The notes below the pieces were generated by a model, which was not told the origin of the DNA, did not search any database, and saw only the letters and a list, made by a program, of their open reading frames with translations. A stretch of DNA of 39,659 nt from Lachnospiraceae bacterium (GTDB lineage: Bacteria > Bacillota > Clostridia > Lachnospirales > Lachnospiraceae), in contig JAFQUB010000053.1 of NCBI GenBank assembly GCA_017408735.1, forward strand, positions 1-39,659. The letters run 5' to 3'. Shown one piece after another: positions 33,901 to 39,659 of the stretch (within the stretch, counting starts at the first letter, position 1; every line of letters begins with the position of its first letter). A program made the translations under genes and the position numbers.

Positions 33901-36900
33901 TATCCAACGGGGAAGAATACGTTGTATTCTACGATGATGTGGCAAAGAAGAATACCTTTGTCACCACCGCCACAGGAAATCAAATCACCTATAGTTATGG
34001 TATGGAAAAACTGCCAACCATTACTACTTATGAAGATGGAACTTACGAAGAAAAGAGATATGACCAGTGGTACAACGTAGTTTACGAGCGTGACAGAAAC
34101 GGAAGTGAAATAACCCGTATTTATGACAGTACAGGAAATCTGCTAGAAGAAACCCTTCCTAATGGATTAAAGACGGTCTTCACCTACAACGAAGCCGGAG
34201 AAATGTTAAGCTGCACCGACAACGCAGGCAGGGAAGAATTTTACACCTACGACCCGGCAGGCAACATGATACAAAAAAGTCGCAGGTTAGACAGCAAAAC
34301 TCTCCAGACCTATACCTACCGGTATGACAATGCCGGAAGAATGTTAAGCGAAACCGACCCGGAAGGAAACGAAACGATTTACACCTACGAAACGGACTTT
34401 GCCATGTATTCCATTAGGAAGAATGCGGAAGGAACAGAACTCCGCTACACCTATGACAAAGCAGGACGAAACATGATGGTGGAAAACGAGTTTGGAACCC
34501 TCCACTACGGCTACAATGATGTTGACTTTGTGACCAAAGAAGAAGACGAAGAAGGCAACGAAACCCGCTACGATTACGACAGGTTGTGTAACCTTATCCG
34601 AAAGGTAAGTCCAAACGCCAGAGCAACAGGCACAGCTACCGGAACAAGCACACTCAGTGGAACAGGCACAGCTACAATTCCGCCAACCCGCTATGAATAC
34701 GATGACATGGACTGCTTAATCCGGGAAATCTCCCCAATGGGAAGAATCAAGGCTTATGTAAACGACTCGGAAGGAAATGTAGTCAAAGAGGTCAATCCAA
34801 ACCTGTATAGCAACAGCACGAAAGACGGAATCGGAATCCTACATAAATACGACAAGGACGGAAACCGCATACAGACCATCTATCCAACCGGAGAAGCAGA
34901 ATATTTCCGCTACGATTCGGAAGGCAACATGACCGATTACATCCGACCGGAAGCCTACGCAAAAGACGGAGAAAATGCAAAGGGAACGCATTATATCTAC
35001 GATGAAGTAGGACGATTGACCGGAATCCAAAACGAAGAAGGCATCATGGAACATACCTTTGTGTACGATTTGTGCGGAAACATCGTAAAAGAGATCGATG
35101 CAAAAGGCTATGAACTAGGAGAAACCAACGAAGAAAGAGTCGGAACACTGTATACCTACAATCTGGCAGGCTGGATGTTGGAAAAAAGAGAACCGGTGAA
35201 AGTGACAGAAAAGGACAGCGAAAGCGATAGAAGTAATGAAATTGGCAAAACCAATCATAAGTTGGAAGTATCCTACCGTCTGACCACCTACGAATACGAC
35301 AAAAACGGAAACCTAATCAAAGAAAAACGTTTCCTAGACTACCAAAATGAAAGCAGTCGAAACGGAAGAATCCATGTCATTTCTTATGAATACGACAAAA
35401 TCAACCGCATTACCCGTGTGACCGACACCACAGGTGCAGAGCTTCGTTATACCTATAACAGTCGAAATGCCCTGACCTCTATCAAAGAAAAGATGGAAGA
35501 AGGCAAATGGCGTGAAATGCACTACTTCTACACCAACAATGGAAGACTGGAACGCATGGCAGAAACCGCAGACAAAGAAGGCAGTGGAAAAGGCTACGCC
35601 CAGACATGGTATGAGTATGATGCCAATGGAAATGTGGTAAAAATCACAACGCCGTCCGGCAACGAAATAAAAAGAACCTACGATGCAGACAACCTGCTTA
35701 TCAGAGAAGAACACAAAGAATTAGGCGGAGATATCCAAAACTGCTTTACCTACGAATACGACAAAGCCGAAAATCTGGTAAAAGTGACCGATGTATACGG
35801 CATTCCGGTACAGTATGAATACGATACCAGAAACCGACTGGTTTCCATGACCGGGAAAAACGGCGGCATAACCAAACTTGCTTATGATAAAAATGACAGA
35901 ATTAAAAGGGTAATCTTACCAAGAGAAGTGGCAGAGCATGGAGAAAATGCAAAGGGTTATCGTTATCAATATGATACCCAAGACCGCATTACCTCGTTAA
36001 CCGCCTGCGACGGAACGTTACTCTATGAAAGAACCTACACTCCATACGGAGAACTGGAACAAGAGATAGATAACGCCGGAAGTGGAATCCGATTTGTCTA
36101 CGATTACATAGGACGAAGAATACAGGTAAACACCACAGGAAATGCAAAAGAAACCTACGAATATGATGCCACCGGTAACCTGACCGCCACCACAGACGGA
36201 AACGGAAACACCACCAGATTTCAGGTAGATGCATGGGGAAGAATTCAAGAAATCCTAAAAGCAGATGAAAGTAAGGAAACTTACGAGTACGATTTGGCAG
36301 GCAATATGATATCCGCAACGGACGGAGAAAACCATCAGGTGAGATATAGCTACAACCATGCCGGAAACTTAAGCAGCCGTACCGATGCCAGCGGAAACAC
36401 GGAGTACTTTAACTACGACATCGAAGGAAGACTGCATAAACACCGTGATCGCAACGGCAGTGAAACCCATCTGTACTACAATATGTACCATGACCCAATA
36501 CGCAGGGAACACAAAGAAAGCGGACTACAGGAAATCTACAGCTACCGAAAAGATGGAAGTCTGTCCTACGCCATCGGCGGCGGAATGCGATACGATTATA
36601 CTTACTACCCGGACGGAAAGCTACACGAAAAGAAAGCCAGTGGAAAGGTATTGTTAAGCTATGAGTACGACCTAAACGGTAACAGAATCCGCCAAAGTGA
36701 CATCACAGGAAAAAGTACCACTTATACCTACAATGCCCTTGATTTATTAGAGGAGATTCGAGATAATAAGTTCAGTGCCAGATACCAGTATCACAGCAAC
36801 GGCACGATAAAGAGCCTGAGTGTAGGAGATAAGCTATCCACCCACTATGAGTATGACAAAGATAAAAATCTGACCCGCCAGTGGACGAAGATGGCAGGAG

Positions 36901-38495
36901 AAGTGGAGGAAGACAAACGAATCCAGTTAGGTATTCCGAGGAAAGACGCCAACAACATGACACTGTTGGCAGACTACCACTACAGCTATGATGGAAATGG
37001 AAACCGAATCCGCAAAGAAGCACTGACCGGAAAGACCAGCTATCAGTACGATACCTTAAACCGCTTGGTGAAGGTAGAATACCCACACAGTGCGGAAGAA
37101 TTTGCTTACGATAAAGCAGACAACCGCATCCGCAGACTGACAGAAACACAGGAAGAACTGTACAAGTACGATGTTTGTAACCGACTGGTGGAAAAGCAGA
37201 CCAGAAGACTGGCAGACAATGTAGCAGGTACTTCCGTGAATGCAGGACAAGCTATAAGTTTGGAGAAAATAAAGCCACAAGGAAGTTGTAAACAAGAGGA
37301 AAAACTGCCAACGGTATCAAGCAGACGAGCGAACCTTATCCCGTTCCATACCTCAACTTTCCAATATGACAACCAAGGAAATCTACTTCGTGAGGAACGA
37401 AAGAGCGGAGAGAGCCGACAGGAAAGCATTTATTCCTATGATGGATTCAACCGTCAGAAGAAAATTGTAAACTTCGAAAGTAAGGTGCAGGTCAACCACT
37501 ATGACGGAGAAGGACTTCGCCATGAAATGGAAGAAAACGGAAATCTTGTAAAGTTCCTGTATGCAGACAGAGAAGTTGTGGCAGAGGAAAAGGAAGACGG
37601 AAATGTAATCCGCTTTATTCGAGGATATGATTTAGTAGCATCGGACAGCGAAAGTGCCAGAACCTACTATCATTACGCTTGTGATGAACAGGGTAGTATT
37701 ACCCATGTCTTGGGTGAAGATGAAACTGGTGAATACAGCCTAAAGAATTATTATGAATATGGAGCATTTGGAGATTTCAAGGTCAAAGAGGAAGAAGTAG
37801 AAAACCGCTTTGGATATAACGGAGAAATCTTTGACCCGATAGGTGGGCAGTATTATTTAAGAGCGAGATATTATAATCCTGTGATTGGAAGATTTACGCA
37901 GGAAGATACTTACTATGGAGATGGACTGAATCTGTATGTATACTGTAGGAATCTGCCGATAGGGTATGAAGACCCGAGTGGACATATCTGTGAAGAGAAA
38001 TATAACGCATTAAAAGATAAGGAAAAAAGTGGTAAGAAGTTAACAGCGGAAGAAAGAAAACTGATTGCCGAGCATGAGAAACAGCAAGGTAAGAATGATA
38101 GTAACTCAGAGAATATAGTGTACAGAGCGCTTAATCAGAAAGACTATGACAGATTAACTCAAGGCTTGGGCTTAGAAGCTAAAAATCCTAATGGAGCATG
38201 GTCTTTAAAAGAGCATTTGATAAGTGGTTCTAGCAAGAAATCTTGGGAGAATGACCCATTTATTTCGACAACCACTGATTTAAATGTTGCAAGAGGATTT
38301 AATGAGTCTGGAAGTGGACTTGGTATTGTTGCAATTGACTTAAATAAAATTACAACAAATACATACAAAGGATATGAAATATTTCCACGTACAAATGGGG
38401 TTGAAGGATTGCCGTATCATTATTCTGTTTGGCAACAAGAGGTGTCGGTTTATCAGAATATTCCGCTACAAGCAATTGTAGATTATTTTAATTAA
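30948..38495 (+). CDS. VgrG-Rhs fusion effector with C-terminal ADP-ribosyltransferase-like toxin
   Basis: This is a 2515-aa effector. Residues 1-265 are a VgrG base (ETAWQFIKRLSAQYQYNVY). About 273-350 is the OB fold (MPDIGDKAFIYY) and about 390-425 a short needle. A hydrophobic pretoxin stretch at about 573-630 (LGFIPGIGDALDLVNAGISL) could cross a target membrane. From 758 a DUF6531-like DPINVVTGSQT begins the Rhs shell of many YD repeats, closed by the core motif YYLRARYYNPVIGRF and DPSGH near 2346. The variable tail (2347-2515) carries YR (R2393), FISTTTD (S2440) and QQEVSV (E2498), matching the R-S-E pattern of ADP-ribosyltransferases. There is no signal peptide; delivery would be by the machine. 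The target is unknown. The tail is AT-richer than the C-rich Rhs body, pointing to toxin exchange. Confidence 0.85.
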   Translation: MNKGQYTLAQLNLSVGITYQTILDCKLKGQAGEHGVCEAVLQLSENTKSGQISALIGNQGTVTLDGKTLLKGTITQAGLKTANGYHSAKIVISTDSIKADKKKESCVFQDPGKHLSDMVNHVLKGTGISAQLQKDIPISHVVYQKQETAWQFIKRLSAQYQYNVYADFKSKTIVIGEVSNATYPEEDCGKIQTVEKDIAELRRVQSNQDSTAASYAYESQSYISTNLFMATGEHIGKHTIQKHYLHGEKGILVNEISLKRSSDSLPSYQNQSGSTIVSGIVTGTVTAVDGNQIQVTFDSHGGLTGSSTWIPYESAISNHFYCMPDIGDKAFIYYENNGKIICMGSKRASDTHPDYDKPEEKVLTNHDKMIKFTTTGLNISTTRELHDNGSDMEISIKMDEEEGITITSGQDIKIHTDQNIRIAAGKKKPKEHNAQLQTGKEKFAARDKKGAAEYAADSGIAGNGDFMDAMKTKADTFLGDVKESFIEGGKSLIFYDLWGGSDTQIEKAEQEVVCETGVISLYAREELTITVGNSEIHLGEDVTFTTPEFRWLGYEQTKHEKVEEELKDWWEVALDGLQLGLDILGFIPGIGDALDLVNAGISLARGDYFGAASSLVSAIPGVGSFIGGGMKAVKAGTKAAKAISKISKAVSKATKIIRKAEEFYNALNSIASILRVVKDADVYLELAKDIFSGKFDITNPKDADRLMQVAQLASPFVKTKLNKKYKKHQAKKHGGDIEPQKQRKKGNESEQDKQTCKHDPINVVTGSQTLIYTDFVIHDITGDKYLHRTYESIYENQGNLFGAYWMSEFDANVTVQEDLTVVQMPDMHLIRFQKTEQGYENLQGNKTEQRLFDTPEGYVLQDNKQGIRMYFGHNGKLTCTEDKNHNKTRYQYEADVLQRIEYPGGQYFDLTLEKGKITEITDIIGRKLYYEYEGEFLTKVTLANGGSIHYDYTAEGYIHSVTDQNGKTYVTNHYDRKGRVVRQELSNGEEYVVFYDDVAKKNTFVTTATGNQITYSYGMEKLPTITTYEDGTYEEKRYDQWYNVVYERDRNGSEITRIYDSTGNLLEETLPNGLKTVFTYNEAGEMLSCTDNAGREEFYTYDPAGNMIQKSRRLDSKTLQTYTYRYDNAGRMLSETDPEGNETIYTYETDFAMYSIRKNAEGTELRYTYDKAGRNMMVENEFGTLHYGYNDVDFVTKEEDEEGNETRYDYDRLCNLIRKVSPNARATGTATGTSTLSGTGTATIPPTRYEYDDMDCLIREISPMGRIKAYVNDSEGNVVKEVNPNLYSNSTKDGIGILHKYDKDGNRIQTIYPTGEAEYFRYDSEGNMTDYIRPEAYAKDGENAKGTHYIYDEVGRLTGIQNEEGIMEHTFVYDLCGNIVKEIDAKGYELGETNEERVGTLYTYNLAGWMLEKREPVKVTEKDSESDRSNEIGKTNHKLEVSYRLTTYEYDKNGNLIKEKRFLDYQNESSRNGRIHVISYEYDKINRITRVTDTTGAELRYTYNSRNALTSIKEKMEEGKWREMHYFYTNNGRLERMAETADKEGSGKGYAQTWYEYDANGNVVKITTPSGNEIKRTYDADNLLIREEHKELGGDIQNCFTYEYDKAENLVKVTDVYGIPVQYEYDTRNRLVSMTGKNGGITKLAYDKNDRIKRVILPREVAEHGENAKGYRYQYDTQDRITSLTACDGTLLYERTYTPYGELEQEIDNAGSGIRFVYDYIGRRIQVNTTGNAKETYEYDATGNLTATTDGNGNTTRFQVDAWGRIQEILKADESKETYEYDLAGNMISATDGENHQVRYSYNHAGNLSSRTDASGNTEYFNYDIEGRLHKHRDRNGSETHLYYNMYHDPIRREHKESGLQEIYSYRKDGSLSYAIGGGMRYDYTYYPDGKLHEKKASGKVLLSYEYDLNGNRIRQSDITGKSTTYTYNALDLLEEIRDNKFSARYQYHSNGTIKSLSVGDKLSTHYEYDKDKNLTRQWTKMAGEVEEDKRIQLGIPRKDANNMTLLADYHYSYDGNGNRIRKEALTGKTSYQYDTLNRLVKVEYPHSAEEFAYDKADNRIRRLTETQEELYKYDVCNRLVEKQTRRLADNVAGTSVNAGQAISLEKIKPQGSCKQEEKLPTVSSRRANLIPFHTSTFQYDNQGNLLREERKSGESRQESIYSYDGFNRQKKIVNFESKVQVNHYDGEGLRHEMEENGNLVKFLYADREVVAEEKEDGNVIRFIRGYDLVASDSESARTYYHYACDEQGSITHVLGEDETGEYSLKNYYEYGAFGDFKVKEEEVENRFGYNGEIFDPIGGQYYLRARYYNPVIGRFTQEDTYYGDGLNLYVYCRNLPIGYEDPSGHICEEKYNALKDKEKSGKKLTAEERKLIAEHEKQQGKNDSNSENIVYRALNQKDYDRLTQGLGLEAKNPNGAWSLKEHLISGSSKKSWENDPFISTTTDLNVARGFNESGSGLGIVAIDLNKITTNTYKGYEIFPRTNGVEGLPYHYSVWQQEVSVYQNIPLQAIVDYFN
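34625..34675 (+). repeat. In-frame 15-nt direct repeat inside the Rhs shell
   Basis: AACAGGCACAGCTAC occurs at 34625-34639 and 34661-34675, exactly 36 bases apart. It encodes a Gly/Thr-rich insert (GTATGTSTLSGTGTA) between YD repeats. The duplication keeps frame and looks like replication slippage in a loop that tolerates length change. Confidence 0.6.
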
Positions 38496-38512
38496 GAAAA
38501 AGGAGTAGTTAA

Positions 38513-38815
38513 GTGGATATTTATTATGAACAAATAAATGAACTCGTGCAGGATTTGTTAATTCCTGCACGAATGGAAAAAACTATTGATAAAGAAACTT
38601 TTGACAATTTTTATAAAATATTAGATAAAATTGAGAATGAAGTTCGAGGAAGTGAGAATATTTCTCGAAAAATAGTAGGATTACTTTTCTTTATATATTG
38701 TTCATTGTCAGATGAAGTAGTGACAAATGATTATAAAGATGAGTTGTTTAGAGCAGTTGGGAAACTTGAAGATATTTTAGACAGAATATTTTGGGATTCT
38801 CCATTTAAAGGATAG
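38513..38815 (+). CDS. Candidate immunity protein
   Basis: This 100-aa, acidic, mostly helical protein is of no family I recognise. The GTG start lies 7 nt after AGGAG and 17 nt after the toxin stop codon. The place directly behind an Rhs toxin tail, the small size and the AT-rich composition shared with that tail are what is expected of a cognate immunity gene. A central hydrophobic helix (IVGLLFFIYCSLS) is probably buried. It would protect the producer from the ADP-ribosyltransferase-like domain by direct binding; this is inference. Confidence 0.65.
   Translation: MDIYYEQINELVQDLLIPARMEKTIDKETFDNFYKILDKIENEVRGSENISRKIVGLLFFIYCSLSDEVVTNDYKDELFRAVGKLEDILDRIFWDSPFKG
38544..38572 (+). repeat. 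Perfect 10-bp inverted repeat in the candidate immunity gene
   Basis: TCGTGCAGGA and TCCTGCACGA are separated by 9 nt, about 30 nt inside the coding region. It can form a stable mRNA hairpin or serve as a binding site. It may be chance. Confidence 0.45.
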
Positions 38816-38822
38816 GTGTTGT

Positions 38823-39266
38823 ATGGCGATATATTTTTATAGAATTAACGATGGATATGGTTGTTTTTCCAATTTTGCACGTTACGATTTTCAGTTAGAT
38901 GAAAAAAAGTGGATGACTAGCGAGCATTATTTTCAAGCACAAAAATTTTGTGGGACTGAGTATGAAGAGATAATACGTTTACTTGATAGTCCAATGAAGG
39001 CAGCGGAAATGGGAAGAAATAGAGATTTGCCATTGAGAGCGGATTGGGAGCAGGTAAAAGATGATATCATGCGAAAAGCAGTGTTAGCAAAATTTACACA
39101 AAATGATGAGATTAAAGATATACTATTATCTACTAACAAAGAAATTATAATTGAAAAGACGTCTAATGATTATTATTGGGGATGTGGAAAAAATGGTTCT
39201 GGAAAAAATATGCTTGGAATTATTTTGATGGAAGTCAGAGAAATGCTTTCTACTAATGAAGATTAG
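38823..39266 (+). CDS. NADAR-domain protein (YbiA-like), likely ADP-ribosyl-guanine hydrolase
   Basis: The entire 147-aa protein is a NADAR domain. FSNFARYDF, the catalytic-site helix TSEHYFQAQKF (E34, Q38), WEQVKDDIMRKAV, KFTQN and the signature DYYWGCG (D116-G122) with N-x-LG-IILMEVR are all intact. NADAR enzymes cleave N-glycosidic bonds; members paired with DarT1-type toxins remove ADP-ribose from guanine bases, and E. coli YbiA acts on riboflavin intermediates. Here it lies 7 nt after the candidate immunity gene, behind a toxin tail that looks like an ADP-ribosyltransferase, so an enzymatic immunity role is attractive. Family identity is firm; the immunity role and the guanine target are inference. 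Confidence 0.85.
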   Translation: MAIYFYRINDGYGCFSNFARYDFQLDEKKWMTSEHYFQAQKFCGTEYEEIIRLLDSPMKAAEMGRNRDLPLRADWEQVKDDIMRKAVLAKFTQNDEIKDILLSTNKEIIIEKTSNDYYWGCGKNGSGKNMLGIILMEVREMLSTNED

Positions 39267-39367
39267 AAATTAGTAAATAGATTATATGAATTAGAATAAA
39301 AAAGGATAACAAATTAAAAACCATCGTTACAGTGTCTGCTTTAATGTAAAGGAGGGAAGGAACAACC
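39267..39367 (+). other. Spacer between effector modules
   Basis: These 101 AT-rich bases hold no gene and no clear terminator. The last part, with GGAGGGAAGGAACAACC before the ATG, resembles the region before the first VgrG-Rhs gene (GGAGGAACAACA), so the duplicated unit includes the ribosome binding site. Confidence 0.4.
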
Positions 39368-39659
39368 ATGAACAAGGGTCAATACACCTTAGCACAATTA
39401 AATCTATCCGTTGGAGTTACATATCAGACCATTCTTGATTGTAAGTTAAAAGGACAAGCCGGGGAGCATGGTATCTGCGAAGCAGTACTGCAACTGTCAG
39501 AAAATACAAAAGACAAGCAAATCAATGCACTTATAGACAAAGAAGGAACCGTCACCCTGGATGACAAAACCATATTAAAAGGAACCATTACCCAGGCAGG
39601 CTTAAAGACGGAAAACGGCTACCACAGTGCAAAAATCGTCATCAGTACCTATTCCATAA
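39368..39659 (+). CDS. Second VgrG-Rhs gene, N-terminal part (runs off the window)
   Basis: The 97 visible codons start MNKGQYTLAQLNLSVG and match the N-terminus of the effector at 30948 at close to 90 percent of bases by eye. The first 48 nt are identical and the frame stays open to the edge. Differences cluster around residues 49-60 (TKDKQINALIDKEG versus TKSGQISALIGNQG). It is therefore a tandem VgrG-type gene, presumably carrying another toxin tail or a truncated orphan copy. Which of these cannot be judged here. Confidence 0.8.
   Translation, partial: MNKGQYTLAQLNLSVGVTYQTILDCKLKGQAGEHGICEAVLQLSENTKDKQINALIDKEGTVTLDDKTILKGTITQAGLKTENGYHSAKIVISTYSI

Noticed and set aside
36385..36657. 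90-aa + strand frame inside the Rhs repeats
   Set aside because: It is a Thr/Cys-rich shadow of YD-repeat codons; the repeat periodicity of the main frame explains it.
33600..37900. Repetitive pattern that might suggest a CRISPR or tandem DNA repeat
   Set aside because: Repeats are degenerate at DNA level and explained by protein YD repeats; there are no uniform repeat-spacer units anywhere in the window.
1..39659. tRNA, rRNA or riboswitch genes
   Set aside because: No cloverleaf-like sequence, rRNA motif or known riboswitch core was recognised; the gaps between genes are too short or too AT-rich.

Overview
The window looks like chromosomal DNA of a low-GC, apparently monoderm Firmicute, most likely a gut clostridium of Lachnospiraceae type. 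The reasons are A/T-rich coding sequence, strong AGGAG-type ribosome binding sites, GTG and TTG starts, and closely packed same-strand genes. The genus cannot be named from the sequence alone. Almost everything reads on the + strand from 331 to the right edge, with short gaps or overlaps, so it behaves as one very long operon or a few nested ones.

The content is best explained as a contractile injection system with type VI secretion-like parts. (1) 331-6768 is a signalling and envelope block: an FHA protein, a PP2C phosphatase, a membrane Ser/Thr kinase, a small membrane protein, a J-domain protein, a secreted VWA membrane protein and a second kinase with an odd glycine loop. (2) 6854-9981 is the contractile core: a 724-aa TssB/TssC-like sheath protein and two tandem Hcp-like tube proteins. 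A candidate promoter with an overlapping palindrome precedes the sheath gene, and strong RNA stem-loops flank the two tube genes. (3) 10055-16712 holds two more FHA proteins, a membrane PP2C, a PP2C-like protein with lost metal ligands fused to a TPR-like region, and a large SAP/Hsp70-like ATPase. (4) 16729-21186 is a 1485-aa exported Ig-like repeat protein with a C-terminal membrane anchor, a candidate wall-spanning scaffold. (5) 21203-30951 holds a second, divergent sheath paralogue, three unrecognised candidate baseplate genes, a DcrB/Eag-like protein, a VgrG spike, a pentapeptide-repeat protein, an Imm11/DUF1629-like protein and a DUF4280 PAAR-like protein.

(6) 30948-39266 is the effector module. 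A 2515-aa protein fuses a VgrG-like spike, a hydrophobic pretoxin segment, a long Rhs/YD-repeat shell and a variable C-terminal domain that looks like an ADP-ribosyltransferase. It is followed by a 100-aa candidate immunity gene and a NADAR-domain gene. NADAR enzymes are known to remove ADP-ribose from guanine bases, so the set suggests an ADP-ribosylating effector guarded by an ADP-ribose hydrolase. At 39368 a second, closely similar VgrG-Rhs gene starts and runs off the window, so effector modules are arranged in tandem.

No TssJ/L/M membrane complex, ClpV unfoldase or recognisable TssE/gp25 is visible. The J-domain/Hsp70-like pair, the VWA protein and the Ig-repeat protein are therefore candidates for replacement parts suited to a single-membrane envelope. 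These role assignments are inference from family resemblance and gene order; no search was run.
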